Of a DNA stretch of 64,000 bases, positions 37,506 through 46,029 are shown in pieces (position 1 is the first letter of the stretch; every line of letters starts with the position of its first letter). A program made the position numbers and the translations under genes. The notes beneath the pieces were generated by a model, which was not told where the DNA came from, ran no database searches, and saw only the letters and a list, made by a program, of their open reading frames with translations. Source of the DNA: Variovorax sp. YR216 (GTDB taxonomy: Bacteria; Pseudomonadota; Gammaproteobacteria; Burkholderiales; Burkholderiaceae_C). The stretch covers positions 124,001 to 188,000 of the forward strand of contig NZ_FNRO01000005.1 in the NCBI RefSeq assembly GCF_900107745.1, given 5' to 3'.

Positions 37506-38114
37506 CTAGAAGTGCACAGCATTCTTCACGATCGCGAAGGGCTCGCGCAATGCGCCCTTGAACACCATGCCCCAGCGCTGCCAGCAGGACGTCGGCGCGG
37601 CAGCGTACTGCACGTCGAATATCCGGTCGAAACCGGACCCGCGGACCAGACGCTCGGCACGCCACAAGTGATAGGGCTCGGAGACGATGATCACGCTACT
37701 CACCCCGCCCGCCTGCATCAGAGGCCCGGACATCGAGAGATTCTCGAGCGTGGTCTGCGAGCGCGGCTCCAGGAGCAGCGGGCCGGCATAGCCGGAGGCA
37801 CGGGCATGCCGCTCCATCACCTCGGCCTCGATGCGGCCGTCTTCGCTGTCCACGCCGCCGCTGAAGACCAGTTTCTGCACCAGCCCCGCCTTCGCAAGCG
37901 CGATGCCGGCATCGACACGGCCGGTCAGGCAGGGATTGGGCTTGCCGTCGCGATAGGCCCGATTGCCGAGCACCAGCGCCACGTCCGCCGCGCGCTGCGG
38001 CGGATGCGCGAGCACCTCGCGCGCATGGCGCCACACTGTGAAGGAAATCGAGAGATAGCCGAGCAGGAAGACCAGCAGCGCGCCCCACAGGCCGCGCCGG
38101 AGCGCAGGACTCAA
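37506..38114 (-). CDS. YdcF/SanA-like DUF218 protein
   Basis: The 202-residue protein has one N-terminal membrane segment (residues 7-27), then a DUF218/SanA-type domain with DVALVLGNRAYRDGKPN, LVFSGGVDSEDGRIEAEVM and SSVIIVSEPYHLWRAERLV. Family members such as SanA and ElyC act in envelope integrity and undecaprenyl-linked wall metabolism; no reaction is established here. The TTG start (TTGA) overlaps the DUF484 stop, so translation is coupled. It lies between the DUF484 gene and xerC, an unusual insertion in the dapF-xerC order. Confidence 0.82.
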   Translation of the reverse strand: MSPALRRGLWGALLVFLLGYLSISFTVWRHAREVLAHPPQRAADVALVLGNRAYRDGKPNPCLTGRVDAGIALAKAGLVQKLVFSGGVDSEDGRIEAEVMERHARASGYAGPLLLEPRSQTTLENLSMSGPLMQAGGVSSVIIVSEPYHLWRAERLVRGSGFDRIFDVQYAAAPTSCWQRWGMVFKGALREPFAIVKNAVHF

Positions 38115-38800
38115 GACCGCAGCCGCGACAGCGCGCTCGAGGCGAGCTCGGCGATGCGCTCCAGGAAGTCGGTGCCCATCTCCGCGTTGTAGCGCTGCGC
38201 ATCGGGCGACGCGAGCACCAGCAGGCCGAACGCCGGCGACTCGGCCGAATCGCGCAGCGGGATCAGCGCGATCGACACCGCGGCTTGCGGTTCGGCCAGC
38301 CAGTTGGCCGCCTCGAAACCGGAATTCAGCCCGCAGTAAGGCGCGGTCAGCGAAGTGACGAGCGTCTTCACATCGTCGCTCACCGATTGCGTATAGGGCT
38401 CGCCCTGGTAGGCGCTGTCGCAGTCCCAGACCTTGATGACGGCCTGCGGCACCAAGAAGAGATCCTGCAACTGCGCGGCGATCTCAGTCGGGAGCCGGCG
38501 CGGATCGCGGGTGGTCAGCAGCGCACGGGTCCAGCGCTGGAGCCGGTCGGCCGTCACGCCGTTCTCGGTGCCGTGGCGCACCATGTCCATGATGCGGTGC
38601 TCCAGCGCCTTGATCTTCTCGCGCAGCATCTCGGCCTGCCGCTCCTGCAGGCTGACCGCGCGGTTGCCGTGCGGGCTGGTGAGCTGCACCTGCCCGAGCA
38701 ACTGCGCGTGGCGCTCGAAGAAATCGGGGGTGTTCGACAGGTAGTTGGCGATGTCGTCTTCGGTGATCGGGTTCATGACGTCTTGGTTGAAATTCTTCAT
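38111..38800 (-). CDS. DUF484 (YigA-like) protein
   Basis: This 229-residue protein is a DUF484/YigA-type GAF-like protein, typically found next to dapF and xerC in gammaproteobacteria and betaproteobacteria. It begins [20 protein letters not shown], has the conserved [24 protein letters not shown] and [17 protein letters not shown] helix, and a GAF-like C-terminal region. Function is unknown; a signalling or scaffold role is inferred. The ATG overlaps the dapF stop and the stop overlaps the ydcF-like start, so it is tightly coupled. Confidence 0.85.
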   Translation of the reverse strand: MKNFNQDVMNPITEDDIANYLSNTPDFFERHAQLLGQVQLTSPHGNRAVSLQERQAEMLREKIKALEHRIMDMVRHGTENGVTADRLQRWTRALLTTRDPRRLPTEIAAQLQDLFLVPQAVIKVWDCDSAYQGEPYTQSVSDDVKTLVTSLTAPYCGLNSGFEAANWLAEPQAAVSIALIPLRDSAESPAFGLLVLASPDAQRYNAEMGTDFLERIAELASSALSRLRS

Positions 38801-39672
38801 GGCAGGTCCGGGACTTCGATGTCGCCTTCGAATACGGTCACGGCCGGTCCGGTCATGAGGACCGGCGCGCCGTCGCCGGCCCATTCAATGGTGAGGAGGC
38901 CGCCGCGCGTTTCCACATCGACGCGCGATTCGAGCAGGCCGAGCCGGATGCCTGCGACCACCGCCGCGCAGGCGCCCGTGCCGCAGGCCAGAGTTTCGCC
39001 GGCGCCGCGCTCGAAGACGCGCAGCCGCACATGCGAACGATCGACCACCTGCATGAAGCCGGCGTTGACCCGCTGCGGAAAGCGCGGATGGTGCTCGATC
39101 AGCGGACCCTGCTTCGCGACCGGCGCGGTGTCGACGTTGTCGACCAGTTGCACTGCGTGCGGGTTGCCCATCGACAGCACCGCGACCGAGACGATCGCGC
39201 TCTCGGCGTGCGTGTCGAGCGCCAGATGCCACTTGTGCCAGCCGTTCTCGTGCAGCGGGGCGAGCCCCGCCGTGTCGAAGGGAACGCGCGCGGGTTCGAA
39301 GATCGGGGCGCCCATGTCCACGGTCACGCGGCCGTCGGCGCCCATGCGCGGCTCGATGACGCCGGAGAGCGTCTGCACCCGCACCGCGCGCTTGGGCGTG
39401 AGGCCGTGCTCGTGCACGAAGCGCATGAAGCAGCGCGCGCCGTTGCCGCACTGCTCAACCTCGCCGCCGTCGGCGTTGTGGATCACGTACTGGAAGTCGA
39501 CGCCTTCGCCCGGCGACGGCCGCACCGACAGGATCTGGTCGGCGCCGACGCCGAAATGGCGGTCGGCCAGGAAGCGGTATTGCGCAGGCCCGAGGCCGAG
39601 CGGGCCGCGTGTTTCGTCCAGCACGACGAAGTCGTTGCCGGCGCCCTGCATCTTGGTGAAGCGGATTCGCAT
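38797..39672 (-). CDS. dapF: Diaminopimelate epimerase DapF
   Basis: DapF converts LL- to meso-diaminopimelate, the MurE substrate. The 291-residue protein has [38 protein letters not shown] with the first catalytic Cys, [20 protein letters not shown] and [16 protein letters not shown] with the second catalytic Cys. A GATAAT hexamer lies 6 bases before the ATG, suggesting a leaderless start for the whole dapF-DUF484-ydcF-xerC-rlmI operon. Confidence 0.97.
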   Translation of the reverse strand: MRIRFTKMQGAGNDFVVLDETRGPLGLGPAQYRFLADRHFGVGADQILSVRPSPGEGVDFQYVIHNADGGEVEQCGNGARCFMRFVHEHGLTPKRAVRVQTLSGVIEPRMGADGRVTVDMGAPIFEPARVPFDTAGLAPLHENGWHKWHLALDTHAESAIVSVAVLSMGNPHAVQLVDNVDTAPVAKQGPLIEHHPRFPQRVNAGFMQVVDRSHVRLRVFERGAGETLACGTGACAAVVAGIRLGLLESRVDVETRGGLLTIEWAGDGAPVLMTGPAVTVFEGDIEVPDLP

Positions 39673-39678
39673 CGCGGA

Positions 39679-39684
39679 ATTATC
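39679..39684 (-). promoter_or_regulatory. Candidate -10 box of the dapF operon (leaderless)
   Basis: GATAAT on the minus strand is followed by TCCGCG and the dapF ATG. No Shine-Dalgarno sequence lies between. The -35 region is not conserved. The upstream neighbour's stop codon (39680-39682) overlaps this box. Confidence 0.45.
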
Positions 39685-40327
39685 CGCTGCCGTAAGCGCC
39701 GCGCGCCGCCCGGAGCCGGTCGATCGCGCGGTCGAGGAACACCAGCCGGTCCTGGCCCCAGAAGCGTTCGCCGTCGAGGATGTAGATCGGCGCGCCGAAC
39801 ACCCCCTTGTCCACCGCCTCGGCGGTGTAGGCGCGATAGACGGCCTGCGTCTGGGCCTTCTGCTCCATCGCCTGCAGCGCCGCGCCGTCGTAGCCGTTCT
39901 CGTCGGCGACCGCGATGCGCACCGCGGCGTCGGAGGTGTCGCGCTCCTCCGCCCAGAGGGCACGAAGCAGCGCATGGGACAGCGGTTGGGCGTCGAGCCC
40001 CTGCAACTGGGCGGCGATCACCATCCAGCCGGCGTACTTGTTCCAGTTGGGATCGCTCGGCGCCCCCTTCGGATAGTGCGCGGGCTCCAGCGCGAGCGGC
40101 ATGCCGAGATAGTCGCGCCAGCGCTCGAGTTCGAGCGCGTGGTAGGTCCGGCGCGCCTCGGGCCGGGTCTTGAGAGGAATCCCGCCGGTCTGCGGCACCA
40201 CCGCCTGGAAGTCGTAGGGCTTGAGCGTGAGCTTCACATGGTGACGCCGCACGATGTCCTGGAGTTGCGGGCCGCCGAGGTAGGCCCACGGAGAAGACAG
40301 GCTGTAGTAGCAGTCGAGCGCGATCAT
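39680..40327 (-). CDS. DsbA-family (2-hydroxychromene-2-carboxylate isomerase-like) protein
   Basis: The 215-residue protein belongs to the DsbA/GST-kappa thioredoxin-fold group that includes 2-hydroxychromene-2-carboxylate isomerase (NahD). It starts [22 protein letters not shown] with the Ser-Pro-Trp-Ala-Tyr motif, contains [20 protein letters not shown], and ends with [29 protein letters not shown], the family C-terminal pattern (GVFGAP). Substrate is unknown. The ATG at 40327 is 21 bp from the divergent ATG of the flavin monooxygenase, sharing one overlapping pair of -10 boxes. Confidence 0.85.
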   Translation of the reverse strand: MIALDCYYSLSSPWAYLGGPQLQDIVRRHHVKLTLKPYDFQAVVPQTGGIPLKTRPEARRTYHALELERWRDYLGMPLALEPAHYPKGAPSDPNWNKYAGWMVIAAQLQGLDAQPLSHALLRALWAEERDTSDAAVRIAVADENGYDGAALQAMEQKAQTQAVYRAYTAEAVDKGVFGAPIYILDGERFWGQDRLVFLDRAIDRLRAARGAYGSG

Positions 40328-40348
40328 GATCTGGATTATCTTCACGCG
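40328..40348. promoter_or_regulatory. Divergent promoters with overlapping -10 boxes in a 21-bp gap
   Basis: Only 21 bp separate two divergent start codons (ATG at 40349 plus, ATG at 40327 minus). The plus strand has GATTAT (40334-40339) 9 bases before its ATG; the minus strand has GATAAT (complement of 40335-40340) 7 bases before its ATG. The boxes overlap by five bases, so the two transcription starts would exclude one another. Confidence 0.5.
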
Positions 40349-41926
40349 ATGGCTTCTCAAGACCCCATGCCCACGCCCGCTGACCAGGCGCTTCCTGCGG
40401 TGCCTTTGCAATTCGTTGCAAGCCCGCGCCACACCGAGGCGCTCGACCGGCTGACCGCGCAGGCGCGTGCCGACCTCGAACGCGTCAACGTGCCACCGCC
40501 CGCCTGGGTGCTGCCGGCCGAATCGTCCACCGCCGAGTCGCCGGTGCTCGACGTGCTCGTGGCCGGCGCGGGCATGTGCGGCCAGACGGCCGCCTTCGCG
40601 CTGCGCCGCGAAGGTGTCACCAACGTCCGCGTCATCGACCGCGCCGCCCGCGGCGAGGAAGGCCCGTGGGGCACCTATGCACGCATGCTCACGCTGCGCA
40701 GCCCCAAGCACATCGGCGGCCCCGAACTCGGCGTGCCGTCGCTGAGTTTTCGCGCGTGGTACGAGGCGCAGCACGGCGAGGGTGCGGACCTGTCCGGATT
40801 GGGCGCACCCGGCTGGCAGGCGCTGCACAAGATCGGTCGCGTGGACTGGCGCGACTACCTGCTGTGGGTACGCGACACGGTCGGGCTGCCGGTCGAGAAC
40901 GGCGTGGCGCTGAATTCGGTCTCGCATTCGGACGACGGCCGGCTGCTGCACATCGCGCTCGAACACGCGGACGGCCGCCAGGAGACAGTGCGCGCGCGCC
41001 AATTGGTGCTCGCGCTGGGTCGGGACGGAAGCGGCGCGCCACGATGGCCGGACTTTCCGTCGCTGCGCCGAGACGATCCACTGGCGGCCGGGCGCGTGTT
41101 CCATTCCGCCGACCCGATCGACTTCCAGAGCTGGGAAGGCTGCCGCATCGGCGTGCTCGGCGCCGGCGCCTCGGCCTTCGACAACGCGGCCTGCGCGCTC
41201 GAAGCGGGCGCTGCCAACGTCACGCTGTTCGCGCGCCGCGCGCACCTGCCGCAGATCAACAAGAGCAAGGCCGCGTCGAACCACGGCTTCCTGCGCGGCT
41301 TCGAAGGCCTCGACGACCCGCGCAAGTGGCGCGTCTACACGTACATCTTCGACGAGCAGGTGCCGCCGCCGTGGGAGACGGTGCGTCGCTGCGATGCGCA
41401 CGATGCCTTCGAGCTGCAGCTCGGCACGCCCTGGGTCGATGTCGCGCCCGACGAGGACGGCGTGACCGTCACGCTGCCCAACGGCGGCATGGAGCGCTTC
41501 GACGCGGTGGTCTTTGGCACCGGGTTCGACGTCGATCTGCTCGACCGGCCCGAGATCGCGGCCTACACGGCGCAGATCGACACCTGGGCCAAGCACGTTT
41601 CCGCGACCGAGGCCGAGCGACACCCGGAACCTGCGCGCTTCCCTTATCTGGGCGCGGGCTTCGAGCTGCGGAGTGCCGACGCAGCGCACCCGCAAGCGGC
41701 GGCGCTGGCGCGCATGCGGCTCTTCAACTGGGGCGCGACCATGAGCCATGGCGCCTTGGCGGGCGACATACCAGGTCTCGCGATCGGCGCCACGCGGCTC
41801 GCGCAAGGCATTGCACGCGACCTCTTCGTCGAAGACGCGGACCGCCACTGGGACCGGCTGCAGGCGCACGACGAGCCGGAACTCATCGCCACCCGCTGGT
41901 ACGTGCCGCCGTCTTCCGACGCGTGA
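40349..41926 (+). CDS. FAD/NAD(P)-binding flavin monooxygenase-like protein
   Basis: The 525-residue protein resembles flavin-dependent monooxygenases or related FAD-dependent enzymes. It contains the FAD dinucleotide loop VLVAGAGMCGQTAAFALRR near residues 75-93, a second nucleotide loop IGVLGAGASAFDNAACALEAG near 265-285, and the FGTGFDVDLLDRPEI ATG-type motif. The N-terminal 65 residues are variable. The highly polar PHxGGPELGVPS region probably contacts substrate. It lies divergent from the isomerase-like gene. Substrate is unknown. Confidence 0.8.
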   Translation: MASQDPMPTPADQALPAVPLQFVASPRHTEALDRLTAQARADLERVNVPPPAWVLPAESSTAESPVLDVLVAGAGMCGQTAAFALRREGVTNVRVIDRAARGEEGPWGTYARMLTLRSPKHIGGPELGVPSLSFRAWYEAQHGEGADLSGLGAPGWQALHKIGRVDWRDYLLWVRDTVGLPVENGVALNSVSHSDDGRLLHIALEHADGRQETVRARQLVLALGRDGSGAPRWPDFPSLRRDDPLAAGRVFHSADPIDFQSWEGCRIGVLGAGASAFDNAACALEAGAANVTLFARRAHLPQINKSKAASNHGFLRGFEGLDDPRKWRVYTYIFDEQVPPPWETVRRCDAHDAFELQLGTPWVDVAPDEDGVTVTLPNGGMERFDAVVFGTGFDVDLLDRPEIAAYTAQIDTWAKHVSATEAERHPEPARFPYLGAGFELRSADAAHPQAAALARMRLFNWGATMSHGALAGDIPGLAIGATRLAQGIARDLFVEDADRHWDRLQAHDEPELIATRWYVPPSSDA

Positions 41927-41936
41927 GCCGCGCGGC

Positions 41937-42839
41937 TCAGGCGGCCGTGGCCTGTCGCGCCTCGATCAGCTTGACGAGCGCGAAAAGCGTGCGGTTGACC
42001 GGCGTCGGCACGCCGAGCGCCTCGCCCTTGCGCATCACATGGCCGTTGAGATGGTCGATCTCGCTGCGCTTGCCGCGCGCGAGGTCCTGCGCGGTGGACG
42101 AATACTGCGTCGGCATCGTCTGCACGAGACCGGCGACCGCCTGCCACGCATCGCCGGGCAGCCTGACGCCGCCGGCCTGCGCGACAGCGACGCATTCCTG
42201 CACCACGTCGCGCATCACGCCTTCCACGCCCTCGCCGGCCACCACGCGGCCGTAGGGAAGCTGCGCGATGGCCGAGAGCGCGTTGTAGGCGCAGTTCAGG
42301 ATGAGCTTCATCCACAGCGCACCGATCACGTTGTCGGACACCTGCGTCGGGATGCCGGCCTCTGCGAAGGTCTTCGCGATGCCATCGCTCGCCGCCGTCG
42401 TCGCGATCACCAGTTCGCCGCGCCCGTGGTGCTTGAGATGACCCGGGCCGGCCATCTCGGTGGCCACATACACCACGGTGGGCGCGACGACCTGCGACAG
42501 ACGCGCCTGCAAGCGCTCGGCGTTGTCGACGCCGTTCTGCAGCGTGAGCACCAGCGCCTGCGGCTTCAGGTGAGGCTTCATCTCGTCGGCGGCGCTCTCG
42601 GTGCCGGTCGACTTGACGCAGAAGAGGATCAGATCCGCGTCCCGGACCGCGTTGACGTCGGTGCTCGCATCGAGCCGCACGTGTTCCTTGAAGGTGCGGG
42701 TGTCGAGCAGCAGCCCGTCACGCCGGATCGCCTCCACATGCTGCGGCCTGCCGATCAGCGTCACCGCGTGCCCGGCGCGCGCGAGCATGCCGCCGTAGTA
42801 GCAGCCGACCGCGCCGGCGCCCATCACTGCAATCTTCAT
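41937..42839 (-). CDS. 2-Dehydropantoate 2-reductase-like protein (PanE family)
   Basis: The 300-residue protein has the Rossmann loop MKIAVMGAGAVGCYYGGMLARAGH, LILFCVKSTGTESAADEM, the substrate-binding LQNGVDNAERLQ, and the catalytic LWMKLILNCAYNALSAI (Lys) of ketopantoate reductase. PanE reduces ketopantoate to pantoate for CoA synthesis, but the family includes other reductases, so the substrate is likely and not certain. The gene follows a nucleoside deaminase-like gene by 15 bp on the minus strand and probably shares its mRNA. Confidence 0.85.
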   Translation of the reverse strand: MKIAVMGAGAVGCYYGGMLARAGHAVTLIGRPQHVEAIRRDGLLLDTRTFKEHVRLDASTDVNAVRDADLILFCVKSTGTESAADEMKPHLKPQALVLTLQNGVDNAERLQARLSQVVAPTVVYVATEMAGPGHLKHHGRGELVIATTAASDGIAKTFAEAGIPTQVSDNVIGALWMKLILNCAYNALSAIAQLPYGRVVAGEGVEGVMRDVVQECVAVAQAGGVRLPGDAWQAVAGLVQTMPTQYSSTAQDLARGKRSEIDHLNGHVMRKGEALGVPTPVNRTLFALVKLIEARQATAA

Positions 42840-42854
42840 TCGATGTCCTGGCTT

Positions 42855-43346
42855 TCAAGCGCGGCGACCAGCGGCCCAGGCCTCGAGCACCGCCACGGCT
42901 TCGCGATCCATCTTCTGCTCGGACGGCATGGCGCGCGCTTCGAGCGGGGCGCCGGCTTCCGCGCGCAGCGCGTCCACGTCGATCGGGTGCCGCGCCGCGA
43001 CCGGCACGCCCTCGAAGGCCTCACCCGACTGCGCGAGCGACGCCGCGTAGTAGAGCTTGCGGATGCCCGCGATGCGCATCGCGGCCACGCACAATGCACA
43101 AGGCTCGCACGAGGTGTAGAGTTCGCATCCGCCGAGGTCCACGGTCTTCAGATTGCGGCACGCATCACGGATCGCCTCGACCTCGCCATGCGACGTGGGA
43201 TCGAAGTGCGCCACGGAATGGTTGAAGCCCTCGCCCACCACCGCGCCGTCGCGGACGATCACCGCGCCAAAGGGCTCCGTGCCCGGTGTGCCCAGCGCCT
43301 GCGCCGACAGCGCAATCGCGCGCTGCATGAACCTCTCTTCGTACAT
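42855..43346 (-). CDS. Zinc-dependent nucleoside/guanine deaminase-like protein
   Basis: The 163-residue protein is a cytidine deaminase-superfamily enzyme with the zinc motifs SHGEVEAIRDAC (His-Gly-Glu) and SCEPCALCVAAMRIA (PCxxC-type Cys pair). Related proteins include guanine deaminases and nucleoside deaminases; TadA-type tRNA deaminases are shorter and the HGE in place of HAE argues against TadA. It starts MYEERFMQRAIALSAQALG and is followed closely by the panE-like gene. Confidence 0.85.
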   Translation of the reverse strand: MYEERFMQRAIALSAQALGTPGTEPFGAVIVRDGAVVGEGFNHSVAHFDPTSHGEVEAIRDACRNLKTVDLGGCELYTSCEPCALCVAAMRIAGIRKLYYAASLAQSGEAFEGVPVAARHPIDVDALRAEAGAPLEARAMPSEQKMDREAVAVLEAWAAGRRA

Positions 43347-43410
43347 CGTCTTTTCCTTCTATGAACCGGGATTGAGGAGACATCTTGAAGGCCGGTCGTC
43401 CGGTCAGGGC

Positions 43411-43461
43411 GTTGTTGCGAAAAAGCCTTCGGCAGGCGTTAATCCGACGCATCGCAACAAC
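43411..43461. promoter_or_regulatory. Perfect 10-bp inverted repeat upstream of the kinase-like gene
   Basis: GTTGTTGCGA (43411-43420) and TCGCAACAAC (43452-43461) are perfect complements separated by 31 bases. A small internal hairpin GCCT...AGGC lies in the loop. It sits between two divergent genes, 12 bases before the ATG at 43473, and could be an operator or a leader stem. Confidence 0.5.
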
Positions 43462-43472
43462 AGTCGCACTGC

Positions 43473-44084
43473 ATGAAAGCAGCCCAGATCAGCCTCGTCG
43501 TCTTCGTCGCCATCCTGCTCTATGCATTCTGGCGCATCCTTCCCCGACGAAGCGACGAACTCAGCCCGGCCGCATCTGCGCAGCGGGGCCGCATGGCGAG
43601 CCGGCCGGAACACGCCGCCGACATCCGCCAACTGCTCGGCCAGATGTCCGATTCACTGCGCGTCCGGCTCCATTCCGCCGGCATGGCGCTCGAGATGATG
43701 CTCCCGACCGACCCGCTCCCCGTACTGCTCGATCGTTCGGGCATGCAGGAGGTCTTCGCGCACATCGTCGATCTCGCGTGCCGCGCCATGCATACCGGCA
43801 GCACCTTGCGCGTCCTCGGCCGCGTCGAGGGCACGCATGCGGTGGTCAACTTCATGGATGCGGCCCCCGGCGCCGGCGAGCCGCGCCTCGCGCGTTGCTT
43901 CGATGCGGCAGGCGCGGCCACCGCGGCACGACGCGGCGACGGCGACACGGCCGCGAGCGTCGCGCTGTGTACGCAGATCGTGTCCGAACATCGGGGCCGT
44001 ATCTACGCAGCCCCCTCTCCCCTGGGCAGCCTGGGCATCACCCTGCGGCTTCCGCTGCAGGACGCGATCGGGAGTGTTCATTGA
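43473..44084 (+). CDS. Membrane-anchored, kinase-like ATPase fragment protein (203 aa)
   Basis: The 203-residue protein has one N-terminal membrane segment (about residues 5-22) and a C-terminal region resembling the HATPase_c fold of sensor kinases: LDRSGMQEVFAHIVDLACRA aligns with an N box and VALCTQIVSEHRGRIYAAPSPLGSLGITLRLPL with the end of a GHKL domain. There is no clear H box, and the G1/G2 glycine motifs are degenerate. It may be an inactive sensor partner, or a kinase whose other half is supplied by a partner. It is followed by a small membrane protein gene in translational coupling. Confidence 0.6.
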   Translation: MKAAQISLVVFVAILLYAFWRILPRRSDELSPAASAQRGRMASRPEHAADIRQLLGQMSDSLRVRLHSAGMALEMMLPTDPLPVLLDRSGMQEVFAHIVDLACRAMHTGSTLRVLGRVEGTHAVVNFMDAAPGAGEPRLARCFDAAGAATAARRGDGDTAASVALCTQIVSEHRGRIYAAPSPLGSLGITLRLPLQDAIGSVH

Positions 44085-44335
44085 GCTCCGTTTCTTCTCC
44101 CACGCCGCCAGCCGCGAACATGGTCCTGTCTTCATTCCAAAGGCCCGGGCTGGGCCATGCCCTCGGTGCGATCGGTGCGATCGGCATGTTGGGCCTGTTC
44201 GCGGCCACCGGCTTCACTTGCGGCAACGGCACGGTGCCGGCCAGTCCTTCGACGCTCGCGCCGATCATGGCCACCAACCCCGCAAACGCCCCGCTCGCCA
44301 CCGCTGCGGCCGGCAAGAAGTGCGCCGCCAAGTGA
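44081..44335 (+). CDS. Small membrane protein (84 aa), unrecognised
   Basis: An 84-residue frame begins at a TTG (44081) overlapping the TGA of the preceding gene, with GGGAG six bases upstream. An ATG at 44120 would give 71 residues. Sequence features: a polar N-terminus, a hydrophobic segment (HALGAIGAIGMLGLFAATG), one Cys followed by a Thr/Pro/Ala-rich tail ending AAAGKKCAAK. No family is recognised. Its coupling to the kinase-like gene suggests a shared pathway, not demonstrated. Confidence 0.5.
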   Translation: MSSVSSPTPPAANMVLSSFQRPGLGHALGAIGAIGMLGLFAATGFTCGNGTVPASPSTLAPIMATNPANAPLATAAAGKKCAAK

Positions 44336-44407
44336 AGCTCCAGGGCTGCGCGCGCACCAGTGCGTTCTGCCTCGTCGCAGCCTGAGCGCAAGTCGCCCGC
44401 AATCGAT

Positions 44408-44422
44408 GCCGCACAATGCGGC
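44408..44422. other. Small perfect hairpin upstream of the sensor kinase gene
   Basis: GCCGCA and TGCGGC flank CAA in a perfect 6-bp stem in the 107-bp gap before the histidine kinase ATG. A CACAAT hexamer in it could act as a weak -10 box. Confidence 0.35.
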
Positions 44423-44442
44423 GCCTCCCCGCATCCGCCGCC

Positions 44443-46029
44443 ATGCCCCGCCTTACTCTCTTCCGGAAGATCTTTCTCACGCTGGTGCTGCTGCTTGCGG
44501 CATTGCTCGCGATCTTCACCACCTTCTCGTGGCTCGGCCTGCAGCGCGGCCTCGGCGCCTATGTGGCCGAGATCGAGATCCGCCGCATGGACTGGTTTGC
44601 GGAACTGCTCCGCAAGCACCACGCCGCGCACGGCAATTGGGACGACCTGCGCAGCAACGAGGCCGCATGGCTGCGCCTGCCGATGACCGCCTTCGGCGCG
44701 GTGGAGCACAACTCCGCCATCGGCGGCCCGCCCGGCGAGCCGCCGCGCCGAATCCCACCTTGGCCGCCGCACGACTTCCGCCCGCCGTCGTGGGAGATCG
44801 GCCCGTCCGGCGGCGATCCGCCCCCGCGCCCGCCGGGGCCACCCGAGCTGCTGCCGCCGCGGCAGTCATTTCCCCCACCGCCGGGCATGCTGGGCGCACT
44901 GCTGCGCAATCCGGACTCCGTCTACCGGCGGCTCGGGCTGCTCGACGCGAACGAGACGTGGGTGGTCGGCGCGAAGGTCGATCCATCGACCGCCGCGCGG
45001 CTGCCGCTGCGCGACGGCGACCACTTGATCGGCACGCTGGTGCTCGCGCCGCTGGAGGGGCTGGAAACCGATGCGGACCGCGCATTCGTCGCCCGCCAGT
45101 CCGGCTTCGTGATCTGGACCGGCGTCGCGGGTCTCGTGCTCGCGCTGCTGCTCGCGTGGCTGCTCGCGCGACGCTGGTTCGCGCCGATCGACGCCCTGAC
45201 GCAGGCCGCACAACGCATTGCGCGGGGTCGGCTGGACACGCGCGTGCCGGTGCACGGAAGCGACGAGCTCGCGCTGCTCGGCCGCACCTTCAACGACATG
45301 GCCGAGCGGCTCGACAGCATCGAGGTCTCCCGCCGCGAATGGCTCGCCGACGTCGCGCACGAACTGCGCACGCCGCTGGCCGCCATGCGCGCAGAGATCG
45401 AGTCGCTGCAGGACGGCGTCCGCACTTTCGACCAGAAGACCGCCCTGCGCCTGCACCGGCAGGTCATGCGGCTGGGGCAACTGGTGGACGACCTGCGCAG
45501 CAGCATGCGCGAGCAAAACGAGACTTCACCGCCTCTCGTCACGGTCTATCCGCTGGCGATCCTGAAAGAGGCGCTCGCGCTCACCCGCGAACGCTTCGCC
45601 CAGCGCATGATCTCGCTCGATGCCGTCGCGCTCGACGCCCTTGCCGGAAGGCACCCGCCCGCGGCACGCGGCGATTCACGCCGGCTGCACCAGGCCTTCA
45701 TGAATCTTCTGGAGAACACGCTCTCCTACACCGACACCGGCGGGCGGATGCGCATCGATGCGCAAGTCGAGAGCAGCGAAGGCAGGGACCGCCTCGTCCT
45801 TCGCTTCGACGACAGCCCGCCCGGCGTCCCGCCCGAGGAAATGCCGCGCCTCTTCGAGCGGCTCTTCCGCGGCGAGGCGTCACGCAGCCGCGCGCTCGGC
45901 GGTTCCGGGCTCGGGCTCGCGATCTGCCGCACCACCTTCGAAGCACACGGCGGATCGATCGACGCCGCGCCCTCGCCACTGGGCGGATTGCGCCTCACCG
46001 TCACCCTGCCCCTGGAGAATGCGGCATGA
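44443..46029 (+). CDS. Sensor histidine kinase with a Pro-rich periplasmic domain
   Basis: The 528-residue protein is an orthodox sensor kinase. TM1 is about residues 8-28, TM2 about 221-242, followed by a HAMP domain (242-295), DHp with ADVAHELRTPLAAM (His306), and HATPase with NLLENTLSY, DDSPPGVPP and GGSGLGLAIC. The periplasmic loop contains a striking Pro-rich stretch (about residues 94-148, e.g. PPGEPPRRIPPWPPHD and PPPRPPGPPELLPPR). The response regulator gene overlaps its stop by ATGA. The ATG at 44443 is preferred; an earlier in-frame ATG at 44416 would add nine residues. It resembles BaeS-type envelope-stress kinases. Confidence 0.88.
   Translation: MPRLTLFRKIFLTLVLLLAALLAIFTTFSWLGLQRGLGAYVAEIEIRRMDWFAELLRKHHAAHGNWDDLRSNEAAWLRLPMTAFGAVEHNSAIGGPPGEPPRRIPPWPPHDFRPPSWEIGPSGGDPPPRPPGPPELLPPRQSFPPPPGMLGALLRNPDSVYRRLGLLDANETWVVGAKVDPSTAARLPLRDGDHLIGTLVLAPLEGLETDADRAFVARQSGFVIWTGVAGLVLALLLAWLLARRWFAPIDALTQAAQRIARGRLDTRVPVHGSDELALLGRTFNDMAERLDSIEVSRREWLADVAHELRTPLAAMRAEIESLQDGVRTFDQKTALRLHRQVMRLGQLVDDLRSSMREQNETSPPLVTVYPLAILKEALALTRERFAQRMISLDAVALDALAGRHPPAARGDSRRLHQAFMNLLENTLSYTDTGGRMRIDAQVESSEGRDRLVLRFDDSPPGVPPEEMPRLFERLFRGEASRSRALGGSGLGLAICRTTFEAHGGSIDAAPSPLGGLRLTVTLPLENAA

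Noticed and set aside
38285..40348. N-terminal extension of the monooxygenase frame back to 38285
   Set aside because: This stretch is antisense to DUF484, dapF and the isomerase-like gene; the ATG at 40349 has the FAD-protein sequence and its own promoter-like box.
44716..44885. Possible frameshift in the Pro-rich region of the sensor kinase
   Set aside because: The reading frame stays open on both sides with consistent kinase motifs, so the Pro-rich stretch is a true insertion, not an error.
44157..46025. N-terminal extension of the response regulator frame back to 44157
   Set aside because: The frame overlaps the small membrane protein and the kinase gene in another frame and has no domain before the receiver domain.
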